In this document: piece after piece, positions 36,912-44,772 of the stretch | Numbering within the stretch: the first letter of the stretch is position 1 | Layout: every line of letters starts with the position of its first letter | DNA from: G965205255 sp965205255 | GTDB lineage: Bacteria > Pseudomonadota > Gammaproteobacteria > Pseudomonadales > Endozoicomonadaceae | DNA length: 64,000 nt | Reading direction: 5' to 3' | Assembly: GCA_965205255.1 (NCBI GenBank) | Contig: OZ242051.1 | Coordinates: 1-64,000, forward strand | Translations under genes and position numbers: made by a program | Notes under the pieces: generated by a model | Seen by the model: only the letters and a program-made list of their open reading frames with translations | Told to the model about the DNA's origin: nothing | Databases searched by the model: none

Positions 36912-37688
36912 TTGCAAGTTTGGATAAGAATCAGTTTTTATGGAATTCTGCTAATCACAGCGGTGGTCTCATATCTTAATTCGTCTATATCTTTATCTGC
37001 GCTTCCCGATAGCGACTGGAAAAATATATTTTTTTCAACAATAAGCCTCATTTTCGCAATCGTAGTGTTCGACGGAACCATGTACGCTTATGAATGGAAA
37101 AAGAAGGAGCGATCAAAACGAAGATTAAGACAAACTCTACGCCCAATATTTAAAAAGATGCATGAATTGTGGTTCGAAATGGCATATCACTCAATGAGAC
37201 AAATAATGGGTACCAATAAAAATGTCTTTTCGGAAGAATATAAAATTGAAATATGCAAATACTTAGATTTGGAATGCGGTGCCCCAGTATTAGGAGACAT
37301 AACTTGGAGGGAGTATCTATTTTCTAGCTTCGATACTTTTGAAAAAGAGCTGAAGAAAATAAATGTATTGGCATTTACCGTAGGCTGGGAAGAGCTAGAA
37401 GATTCTATATCCAAATATTTGAACTCTGGACTAAACCAAAATATACGACTCTATCTTTATTCAGTACACTCTATACCAGGAGGTCTGGAGAACCACTCCT
37501 ACCTCAGGGTGTTAGGTCATGGGATTAATACATGCTTCAGTGAGTATCTTGTATTCTTGGAAACGCTAAACAGTATACTTGACTTGGATAACTTTGATTT
37601 CTACCAAGAAGAACGCCTGGAGCGAATAGGCGAAGTTAATGAATTTGGCAGATGCAGAGTACCGGACACACCAATTAAGAATTTATGA
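36912..37688 (+). CDS. Cassette-encoded membrane protein of unknown function
   Basis: 258 residues, TTG start seven bases or less behind GGAGAAG. Two N-terminal membrane segments (about 5-24 and 39-58) are followed by a basic stretch (EWKKKERSKRRLRQ) and a cytosolic alpha-helical domain. The gene ends 25 bases before attC-2, the spacing typical of integron cassettes. No family recognised. Two-helix membrane proteins with a cytosolic domain are common among cassette-borne defence effectors, but nothing here proves such a role. Confidence 0.65.
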   Translation: MQVWIRISFYGILLITAVVSYLNSSISLSALPDSDWKNIFFSTISLIFAIVVFDGTMYAYEWKKKERSKRRLRQTLRPIFKKMHELWFEMAYHSMRQIMGTNKNVFSEEYKIEICKYLDLECGAPVLGDITWREYLFSSFDTFEKELKKINVLAFTVGWEELEDSISKYLNSGLNQNIRLYLYSVHSIPGGLENHSYLRVLGHGINTCFSEYLVFLETLNSILDLDNFDFYQEERLERIGEVNEFGRCRVPDTPIKNL

Positions 37689-37713
37689 AGTCCAAGTTTA
37701 TTAGGGCACAAGA

Positions 37714-37826
37714 GCTAACAAGTGGGTCAACTTGACGCAGCATGCTACGCTGCTTTTTTGCAATGGCTTTGCCATTTTAACGCAAAAAAACGCTCCACAA
37801 GCAGCGCAGGTTACCCAAGCGTTAGC
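37714..37826 (+). repeat. attC recombination site 2
   Basis: R'' GCTAAC (37714-37719) pairs with R' GTTAGC (37821-37826). L'' GGGTCAA (37724-37730) pairs with L' TTACCC (37811-37816), leaving a single unpaired C on the plus strand, i.e. an extrahelical G on the bottom strand as in canonical attC. Inner imperfect stems (CGCAGC/GCTGC, AATGGC/GCCATT) form the variable terminal structure. 113 bp, resembling the long sites of chromosomal integrons. Confidence 0.82.
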
Positions 37827-37915
37827 AGGCATTTAAATTTTATCGATCGCTGAAATTATAGGCAATGTTAGCTAATTGAAGCTGACCACCAATAGAATCT
37901 AATAAGGAGCATTCA

Positions 37916-38053
37916 ATGAGCAACCACATTCAATGTGCAAATTGTTATTGCACGCTTTATTTTACTGGTTAAAATGGTTTAAGTAGAACAGCTGGTGAGC
38001 TATGTCAAAGTTGTGAGAATCAAAAGCAGAATCATATGTACGATGATGATTAG
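37916..38053 (+). pseudogene. Broken zinc-ribbon microgene (cassette)
   Basis: ATG 37916 follows an AAGGAG site. The 45-codon frame has two CxxC-type pairs (QCANCYC and LCQSCEN), typical of a zinc ribbon, but a TAA interrupts it at codon 19 (after YFTG). The frame continues to MYDDD and a stop. It lies between attC-2 and attC-3 as a cassette gene would. Confidence 0.55.
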
Positions 38054-38127
38054 TCTCGTAAATTGAATATATCTGTTTTACTATGACTGAATAGTTATCA
38101 ATGGGTTGGGTTCCGCTACTAACAGGT

Positions 38128-38220
38128 CTATAAACAAGGATAAATTTTAGCTACGTAATTTGTGTTGCCATTGTGCGTCAGTATCACACAAGCTACTTCA
38201 CAAAAATCAGCTTGTTATAG
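38128..38220 (+). repeat. attC-like recombination site 3
   Basis: CTATAAACAAG (38128-38138) pairs with CTTGTTATAG (38211-38220) with one bulge, and inner arms TAGC/GCTA, TTGTGT/ACACAA and ATTTT/AAAAAT extend the fold. The TATAAC/GTTATA boxes resemble the Vibrio cholerae repeat type. Weaker than sites 2 and 4. Confidence 0.45.
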
Positions 38221-38313
38221 GGTGTTATGGTACTGAATTTACGTAGTCGCTTATCATGCATTAAAGTAAAAATCAAATATTAATTATTTTTAAAACATAC
38301 TAGGATTTGACTT

Positions 38314-39222
38314 GTGGAGCTAAGTATACAGGATTCTGATTTTTTAGATAGCTTCGAGCATCTAGGAAGTTATAACTTAGATGACTTTGGAAAGAATAAG
38401 TTAGATTTATTTGTAATACAAATAAATTCGAATGAATTTGATTATGAATATCTGATAGACAAACTTATTGACCCGATGATTGATTTTTCTTTATCTAGAA
38501 AAGTAAAGGAGAAATATAAAAAAAAACCAGCAACCCTCACAAAAAGGGCAAAAGAGAAATTTATTGCGCACATACACAATACAGGTGAGTTAGGAGAGTT
38601 GCTACTATTTTGCTTTCTAGAGTCACATTTAAAAGCTCCAAAGATACTTTCCAAACTTGAGTTAAAAACATCAACGAGTCTGTATGTTAATGGAGCTGAT
38701 GGGGTTCATTTTCTTAAGGATAAAGATGGAAACTATCAGTTAATATTTGGAGAGTCTAAAACAATAGTAAAGATCACTGCTGCAATTAGTGATGCATTCA
38801 ATTCAATAAATCAATTTAAGAATTCAAAAAATTCTATGGGCAATAAAAAAAGTGGGATAACTTATGAGAAATCGCTTATCAGCGACCACTTAGAAAAAGA
38901 AGTCTTTTCTGATGAAGAAAAGAAATTTATTGAAAACATTATTTATCCAAAAAGAAATAATAAATTTAACTCTGATGATGCTTTTGGTATTTTTGTTGGC
39001 TATGAATTAAAGGTCACTACTGAGGATAAAAAGCTTCCAAACAATCAGTTTAGAGGGATAATAAAACAAAAAATAAAAGCTGAAGTAGAGAAAACTTTTA
39101 AAAAAATCTTGCAAAATATAGATAGATATCGCCTTCATGGACATAATTTTTACATATATGTACTACCATTTACAGACTTAGACCAAAGTAGAAGTAAAAT
39201 TCAGAAGGGTATCTCTGAATGA
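38314..39222 (+). CDS. hamA: HamA, nuclease effector of a Hachiman anti-phage system (DUF1837)
   Basis: 302 residues of the DUF1837 type. The PD-(D/E)XK-like core is visible: GELGELLLFCFLESHLKAPK (E92/E95), NGADGVH (D129), and FGESKTIV (E147, K149). In characterised Hachiman systems HamA is a DNase kept in check by the helicase HamB and released on sensing damaged or phage DNA. GTG start eight bases behind AGGA. The stop overlaps the hamB start by four bases (ATGA), so the pair is translationally coupled. More AT-rich than the surrounding core genes. Assignment rests on the motifs plus helicase partner. Confidence 0.82.
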   Translation: MELSIQDSDFLDSFEHLGSYNLDDFGKNKLDLFVIQINSNEFDYEYLIDKLIDPMIDFSLSRKVKEKYKKKPATLTKRAKEKFIAHIHNTGELGELLLFCFLESHLKAPKILSKLELKTSTSLYVNGADGVHFLKDKDGNYQLIFGESKTIVKITAAISDAFNSINQFKNSKNSMGNKKSGITYEKSLISDHLEKEVFSDEEKKFIENIIYPKRNNKFNSDDAFGIFVGYELKVTTEDKKLPNNQFRGIIKQKIKAEVEKTFKKILQNIDRYRLHGHNFYIYVLPFTDLDQSRSKIQKGISE

Positions 39223-41759
39223 GTATTTTTGAAGAGTTATCCAAAAAAACACTAAACGACCCATATTTTTTGGAGCTTTATCATAAGGCAGAAGTCCTAT
39301 CAGCTTCAAATCTGTTTGGTATAAGGGAATATACGCTTAGCGAAAAGCAGTTTATTGATTTACTGAGATTTTCAGATATTTTATCTAGGTCATCCAATTC
39401 AAACTCACAAAACAAGGCATATAAAATCATTAGCTTGCTTGTTGATGATTATAAGAATAATCCTATTTTTAGGTCTTTTGCAGAATCAGTTTTTACAAAG
39501 TTGGGAAATTTCCCAGCAATTAAATACTTAAATGAATTCAATAAAAAAGAAGATTCTCAATCACTTGAATTAGTTTTTGAAAAAATAATGAAAGAAGAAT
39601 TTCAAAAAACACCAAAGGGTGATCTGATTTTCACGGATTCACAATATGAAATTTTCGAGAGAATAACAAATAGTAACCATTTTAGTTTCTCAGGACCAAC
39701 TTCTCTTGGTAAGTCATTTATATTAAATGCGTTTATATATCATTTAATATTTATCAAAAAATGCAATGAAAATATTATTATACTAGTACCAACCAGAGCC
39801 CTTATAAATCAGACTTTACGACAACTCAAAGCAGAGTTTTCAGCACTGGAAAATCATATGATAATATCGCACCCAACAGTGCCAGTGATATATAAAAGGA
39901 GTTTTAATAACTATATCTTTGTATTTACTCCAGAAAGGTTAATTTCATATTTGGCTGACAGTGAAAACCCAGAAATTGGATATTTATTTGTTGATGAAGC
40001 ACAAAAAATTATTGCAGAGAAAGACTCAAGAAGCCCTCTTTACTATCACTCAATCCTTCAGGCTGAAAGAAAAAATATAAAGCTTTACTTCTCTTCTCCG
40101 AACATCCCAAACCCTGATGTTTTTCTAAGCCTTTTTGAAAAAAGTACCGATGAAGTGTTTAGCGTTACTAGCTCACCTGTTGCTCAGAATAGATATTTTA
40201 TAGATTTTATTGAGAAGCGTTGCCTCCTTTTTTCTGATGTTCAAGAGGAATCCAGCATACAAGTCGACCTTAATTTAGATCATTTTTATAAGTGGCTTGA
40301 TAAATTAAGTGGTAATCATGGCAGTCTTGTATATTGTAATACTAAAGCGGATACAATTGAGCATGCACTAGAGTTTTCAAAAACTCGAAAAAATAAAGAA
40401 GACCCCAGAATTAATGAAGTTATATCTGTAATTAAAGAGCATTTGCATGAAAAGTATTATCTTATTGATTGCTTAAAGAAAGGTGTTGCCTTTCACTTTG
40501 GTAATTTGCCACAGAGAATAAGAACAAAGATCGAACTTCTTTTTGGTGAAAAAATCATAGACTATGTTTTCTGTACCTCAACATTATTAGAAGGGGTTAA
40601 CCTTCCTGCTAAAAATATATTTATTTTGAGCAATGCGATAGGACTAACCAAGTTTTCTAATATTGACTTTTGGAATTTATCAGGCCGTGCTGGAAGACTT
40701 ACAAAAGAATTATCGGGAAATATTATTTGTGCACGAATAGAGAATAAGAAAAATAGATGGTATAATCCAGAAACTGATTTGAATGTTATAAAAGAGAAGA
40801 CTATTAAACCTGTTCGCTCCTTGGTAACTAATGGGCAAAATAACTTTTTTAAAAATATAGAAGCATCGCTAACTAACTCACGTTTCACAAAAAAAAATCC
40901 AGGATCAAAAGAAGTAAGCATATGGAATCACTATGCGAATATTATGTTAATACATGAATTACGATCAGATGATTCAGTATTGAGATGCAACTTTTTGAAA
41001 AACAACAGTAAGGCTAAAAGAATTTTAAACGATTTGCAAAAAAACAATCGTGTAGAAAACAGAATACTTTCAGCATATTCATCAATTAAAGCAAGATATC
41101 AAAATGATATCTTATCTACTTGCGGTAAAAAACTTAAATTATTCACAGATAATATTAGCTATGAGTCAGTATTAGATAAACTTGTATTTCTTAGCAAGGT
41201 ATATGCATGGGAAACTGAAGAATCATCAGGTATAAAACCTATGTATAAGTCTAGTGATACCCTAAAATATTACGCAGTCTTGATGACTAATTGGATGAAT
41301 TCCACTCCAATAAATAGAATGATTCTTAATTCATTAAAATATTATGATAAAAAAGGGAAAATATGGGAACGGGACACAAATAAATCAATTGACTTTAACA
41401 AAAGTCAATATTGTATTAACCTAGTCATCAATGATATTGTTTCTGATATTGATAATATTTTAAGATTTAAATTAAAGAATTATTTTGGTAATTATCATGA
41501 GTTGTTGGTTCAAAAATTAGGTAAAAAGCTTGCAGGACCAAATTGGGCTGATTACCTAGAGTATGGAACGAATGATTATAGAATTACTGAGTTACAAAAT
41601 ATTGGTATACCCCGACATTTAGCAAGCTATCTTCTAGGAAAGCATCAAGATGTTTTCACCTTTGAACGTAAGCAACTAACAGACATGAACGAAAGCCTTC
41701 TATTAAAAAAAATGGATAAAGAATCAACAGAGTATAAAGAACTTCAAGAAGTTTTATGA
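39219..41759 (+). CDS. hamB: HamB, SF2 helicase of a Hachiman anti-phage system
   Basis: 846 residues. The helicase core shows Walker A GPTSLGKS (159-166), LVPTRALINQT, FTPERL, the DEAQ box (259-262), the FCTSTLLEGVNLPAKN motif and SGRAGR (about 488-493), a Ski2-like SF2 arrangement as in HamB. An N-terminal helical region (1-140) and a long C-terminal helical region flank it. Coupled to hamA by a four-base overlap and followed after 24 bases by attC-4, so the whole system is packaged as one integron cassette. Strongly AT-rich and lysine/asparagine-rich, consistent with transfer. Confidence 0.83.
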   Translation: MSIFEELSKKTLNDPYFLELYHKAEVLSASNLFGIREYTLSEKQFIDLLRFSDILSRSSNSNSQNKAYKIISLLVDDYKNNPIFRSFAESVFTKLGNFPAIKYLNEFNKKEDSQSLELVFEKIMKEEFQKTPKGDLIFTDSQYEIFERITNSNHFSFSGPTSLGKSFILNAFIYHLIFIKKCNENIIILVPTRALINQTLRQLKAEFSALENHMIISHPTVPVIYKRSFNNYIFVFTPERLISYLADSENPEIGYLFVDEAQKIIAEKDSRSPLYYHSILQAERKNIKLYFSSPNIPNPDVFLSLFEKSTDEVFSVTSSPVAQNRYFIDFIEKRCLLFSDVQEESSIQVDLNLDHFYKWLDKLSGNHGSLVYCNTKADTIEHALEFSKTRKNKEDPRINEVISVIKEHLHEKYYLIDCLKKGVAFHFGNLPQRIRTKIELLFGEKIIDYVFCTSTLLEGVNLPAKNIFILSNAIGLTKFSNIDFWNLSGRAGRLTKELSGNIICARIENKKNRWYNPETDLNVIKEKTIKPVRSLVTNGQNNFFKNIEASLTNSRFTKKNPGSKEVSIWNHYANIMLIHELRSDDSVLRCNFLKNNSKAKRILNDLQKNNRVENRILSAYSSIKARYQNDILSTCGKKLKLFTDNISYESVLDKLVFLSKVYAWETEESSGIKPMYKSSDTLKYYAVLMTNWMNSTPINRMILNSLKYYDKKGKIWERDTNKSIDFNKSQYCINLVINDIVSDIDNILRFKLKNYFGNYHELLVQKLGKKLAGPNWADYLEYGTNDYRITELQNIGIPRHLASYLLGKHQDVFTFERKQLTDMNESLLLKKMDKESTEYKELQEVL

Positions 41760-41783
41760 AATCTCAGATTTGTATAAAACAAG

Positions 41784-41844
41784 CCTTAACAAAAAATTCC
41801 AGTGGACTGTACCTATTGCGAAGTCTACTGGAATTTGCGTTAGG
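41784..41844 (+). repeat. attC recombination site 4 (after hamB)
   Basis: R'' CCTTAAC (41784-41790) and R' GTTAGG (41839-41844, fitting GTTRRRY with the next T) enclose a long stem AAATTCCAGT-G-GACT against AGTC-T-ACTGGAATTT. Absence of a T-tract and presence of both R boxes separate it from a terminator. 61 bp. Confidence 0.72.
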
Positions 41845-42066
41845 TGTCTGAGAAGATTACCCCTCTGCACGGCTTGAAAAGATTAATACTTATGGAGTAT
41901 AGTGAAAAATCCAAGCAGAAGGCTACTTGAGTCTCATTTGGTATAAACTGACACAACACAAACTTATCATCAATAGATGAGTGATGTTTACAATTTAATG
42001 CTACTGTTTTATCAATCTCTGTTATGGTTAGTCTACGAAAATTTGCTAAAAAATGAGGGGTGATAA
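41845..42066. other. End of the cassette region
   Basis: No gene. The 26-bp stretch AAGCAGAAGGCTACTTGAGT and onward (about 41914-41939) resembles 4971-4996 in the VapC relic region. A GAGGGGTGA site at the right edge serves the next gene. Confidence 0.4.
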
Positions 42067-42378
42067 ATGCAAGAAATTAAGCAAAACTTTTTATCCAAGG
42101 AGTTATGGCTACGTATTGTTTATATGGTTATTTTTTACTTGGTGAGTAAAGTGCTCTGGTTATTGATTATCTTGATTGCAGTTGTTCAGGCCTTAGCCAG
42201 CTTGGTTACAGGTAAAGTAATAGAGCCAGTTTGGGAATTTACTTTCACCTTAAATGCTTATATGTTGCAAATTTTTGATTTTCTTACCTTTCGTAGTGAA
42301 GAAAAACCTTTTCCTTTTTCGGACTGGCCAGCAAAAAGGCATCAACCTATCGACGTTAACCAAGAAGATGATAAATAA
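42067..42378 (+). CDS. DUF4389 membrane protein
   Basis: 103 residues with two membrane segments (LRIVYMVIFYLVSKVLWLLIILIAVVQALASL region) and the DUF4389 tail FTLNAYMLQIFDFLTFRSEEKPFPFSDWP. Strong GAGGGG site five to six bases before ATG. sixA follows after 26 bases. The function of the family is not known. Confidence 0.85.
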   Translation: MQEIKQNFLSKELWLRIVYMVIFYLVSKVLWLLIILIAVVQALASLVTGKVIEPVWEFTFTLNAYMLQIFDFLTFRSEEKPFPFSDWPAKRHQPIDVNQEDDK

Positions 42379-42404
42379 TCCCACCCTGATGTACAGGCAG
42401 ATTC

Positions 42405-42857
42405 ATGCATTTACTTATCATGCGTCATGGCGAAGCAACTACTAATGCTTCGTCTGATTATCTGAATGAGTTAACGAACAAAGGCAGGACTCAGGTTATT
42501 AGTACTGCTGACTATATTAGTAGGGCTGATATTTCTGTCTCACAAATAATCTGCAGTCCTTATGTGAGGACGATACAAACAGCTGAAATCCTTATCTCGC
42601 GTTTAGGTCTTCCCCACTCAACATTGAAAAAAACAGAGCTTGTTACCCCTGAATCTTCTGTAAGCAAGTGGTTTTCAGAGGTTGAACTCAATGATAATAC
42701 GCTGATTGTTTCTCATATGCCTTTTATAGCAAAACTGACCAGTTACTACGTTGATGGCAACCTGCATGGCTCATATCCTTTCACTACTGCACAATTGAGG
42801 ACACTTAAAATTTACTCACCCATGGCTGGCGGAGCAGTAATAACAACTTCTGTTTAA
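42405..42857 (+). CDS. sixA: Phosphohistidine phosphatase SixA
   Basis: Small histidine-phosphatase-fold enzyme that removes phosphate from histidine residues of phosphorelay or PTS proteins. 150 residues. The catalytic RHG motif is in LLIMRHGEA and the second histidine in VSHMPFIAKL. ICSPYVRTIQTAEIL is the usual middle motif. Probably cotranscribed with the DUF4389 gene. Confidence 0.92.
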   Translation: MHLLIMRHGEATTNASSDYLNELTNKGRTQVISTADYISRADISVSQIICSPYVRTIQTAEILISRLGLPHSTLKKTELVTPESSVSKWFSEVELNDNTLIVSHMPFIAKLTSYYVDGNLHGSYPFTTAQLRTLKIYSPMAGGAVITTSV

Positions 42858-43111
42858 ACGCTGGTTAACATCTGTGCATAACACGTTCCTTTGCAAGGAG
42901 CCTATGAACAATGTTTTTAATTTTAAACAGATACAACATTATTGGCACTACCGAACATATTTTTATACGTCTAAAGCATTTCAGTGGTATTGCCATTGTT
43001 ATGAGATAAGCTGAAAAAAAACAACGTGGGAACTGTAGCGATGATCTTCGGTTTTATATGGCTGCCATTATGAAACATCAACAGACCCTACTGAAAAAAG
43101 CAGGCATCTGT

Positions 43112-43714
43112 TCAACACAACCTTCTTCCTTCAAGCGCATAAGCTAGTGTATTACCGTCGATATATTCCAGCTCGCCACCGACGGGAACGCCATGCGCAA
43201 TACGTGAAACTTTGATATTTAGCGCCTTAATCTGATCAATAAGATAATAAGCCGTAGCTTCACCTTCTACTGTAGGGTTGGTTGCAAGAATAACTTCGTT
43301 GACTTCACCTTCTGCTAAACGCTCCAGTAAACAATCAATACCCAGCTCCTCAGGCCCTATACCATCAATGGGTGACAAACGCCCGAATAAAACAAAGTAC
43401 TGCCCATTGAACCCCCCTCCCGACTGCTCAAGAGACAGCAGATCAGCAGGTGTCTCTACAACACATAATGTTGTACGGCTTCTGCTTTCATCCAAACAAA
43501 GAGGGCAAAATTTACCTTCAGTCAAGTTTCTGCACTTCACACAGGAAGTGACATTTTTCATTGCATCAAGTAATGCTTTTGCCAAGCATGCCCCACCGTT
43601 GCGATCTTTGTCTAACAAGTGAAGCACCATCCTTTGTGCTGACTTGGTTCCCACTCCCGGCAAACACTTGAATGCCTTGATGAGATCATCTATTAAGGGA
43701 GTAAATATAGCCAT
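43112..43714 (-). CDS. recR: Recombination protein RecR
   Basis: Part of the RecFOR pathway for loading RecA at gaps. 200 residues: helix-hairpin-helix (KCLPGVGTKSAQRMVLHLL), a four-cysteine zinc finger (CVKCRNLTEGKFCPLC), and a Toprim domain (LCVVETPADLLSLEQ). Lies 32 bases after ybaB in the conserved dnaX-ybaB-recR order. Confidence 0.97.
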   Translation of the reverse strand: MAIFTPLIDDLIKAFKCLPGVGTKSAQRMVLHLLDKDRNGGACLAKALLDAMKNVTSCVKCRNLTEGKFCPLCLDESRSRTTLCVVETPADLLSLEQSGGGFNGQYFVLFGRLSPIDGIGPEELGIDCLLERLAEGEVNEVILATNPTVEGEATAYYLIDQIKALNIKVSRIAHGVPVGGELEYIDGNTLAYALEGRRLC

Positions 43715-43746
43715 TACAGGCTTTTACCTCTCATATGTAACATTCA

Positions 43747-44073
43747 TTAAAAAGGCATTTTCATACCTTCAGGAAGTCCTAGATTTCCCGATAATTTACC
43801 CAGTTTTTCCTTCTTCTCTCTTTCAACCTTGCGCACAGCATCGTTAATAGCGAAAGCAATAAGTTCTTCAAGCACTGCCTTTTCTCCTGTTAGCAGTTCA
43901 GTGTCAATATCAACTTTCTTGACATCGCACTTTCCATTCATACTAACCTTTACGAGTCCAGCACCTGACTCACCTGTCACCTCAATATTAACCACTTGCT
44001 TTTGAGCGTCCTGAAGCTTTTTTTGCATATCCTTTGCCTGCTTCATCAACTCGCCCATATCACTACCAAACAT
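43747..44073 (-). CDS. ybaB: YbaB/EbfC nucleoid-associated protein
   Basis: 108-residue DNA-binding dimer. The typical N-terminus GDMGELMKQAKDMQKKLQ-like (here SDMGELMKQAKDMQKKLQDA) and GLVKVSMNGKCDVKKVDID block are present. Cotranscribed with recR. A strong hairpin separates it from dnaX upstream, so its level may be set independently. Confidence 0.94.
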   Translation of the reverse strand: MFGSDMGELMKQAKDMQKKLQDAQKQVVNIEVTGESGAGLVKVSMNGKCDVKKVDIDTELLTGEKAVLEELIAFAINDAVRKVEREKKEKLGKLSGNLGLPEGMKMPF

Positions 44074-44136
44074 ATAAAATTTCCTGCATTTAAGCTATCA
44101 ACACCACACCAGAGTGCTATTTAAACAAAATAACGT

Positions 44137-44170
44137 ATAAAACGAAAGGTGCTTTTTTACACCTTTCGTT
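44137..44170 (-). terminator. Perfect 13-bp hairpin between dnaX and ybaB
   Basis: AAAACGAAAGGTG (44137-44149) and CACCTTTCGTTTT (44158-44170) are perfectly complementary, with an eight-base loop. T runs at the stem base on both strands make it a plausible bidirectional intrinsic terminator or attenuator inside the otherwise conserved dnaX-ybaB-recR operon. Confidence 0.75.
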
Positions 44171-44171
44171 T

Positions 44172-44749
44172 TTATTCTGCACAAGGCCTTATCGATGCAT
44201 CATTAACTACAGCTGAAAATAACGAGATAAGCTTTTTAACATTCTTATCGTTATAAATAGAACGTTTTGCCTCTTCCAGAAGTTCTTGCTGATATCTCTC
44301 ACTCTGCATAGCGGGTGTTTCTACGACAACATCACCAACTTTTATATTAAGAACGCACTCTGTTGTAAAATACTGGCTGAGAGCTGTGGCTATCCGTTTT
44401 TCATTCATTTCATTAAATAAAGTATCATATGAATGATCAAGCACCAGCCATATTTGATTTCCCGAAACACGCTCAAACGCACAATGACAGGCCAGCGCTT
44501 TCGCAACACCTGAAAATTCCAGCTGTGTCACCAGCTTAATCCAACCACCGGCATCGCAATCTGATAATAACTTTGGCACAACCTCTGCAGGTTCTACATA
44601 CTGAATTTTGTTGTCAACAGTCGAACAATTGTTCTCGGATTGTATACTTTGTTCCACAGACTCGGTATTGCTTGTAACTTTCTGATATTCAACCTCACCG
44701 TTATTTATAGGTTTGGGAAACTCTCCCTGATCAGAAGTTACAACATTTA
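44172..44749 (-). CDS. dnaX: DnaX tau-specific C-terminal domain (-1 frame)
   Basis: Open without interruption in the -1 frame from the slippery site to the stop at 44172. It encodes VNVVTSDQGEFPKP..., then the conserved DnaX C-terminal region (GGWIKLVTQLEFSGVAKALACHCAFER; QIWLVLDHSYDTLFN), which in E. coli tau contacts DnaB and the polymerase alpha subunit. The first possible internal start is GTG 44657, without a strong ribosome site, so production as a -1 frameshift extension of the 414-residue product is more likely. Fusion length would be about 606 residues, near E. coli tau. Confidence 0.85.
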
Positions 44750-44772
44750 CTTTTTTACTGGGGGTCCCTCCT
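44715..44772 (-). promoter_or_regulatory. dnaX programmed -1 frameshift cassette
   Basis: Read on the minus strand: an internal Shine-Dalgarno-like AGGAGG (44767-44772), a 10-base spacer, the heptamer A AAA AAG (44750-44756) in the E. coli phase, then TAA directly in the zero frame. A short GGGA/TCCC hairpin follows at 44715-44727. Element order, phase and SD spacing are as I recall for E. coli dnaX, but the products are swapped: here shifting makes the long form. Confidence 0.82.

Noticed and set aside
41784..41844. Hairpin after hamB as an ordinary terminator
   Set aside because: No T-tract follows, and the stem is bracketed by inverted CCTTAAC/GTTAGG boxes typical of attC sites.
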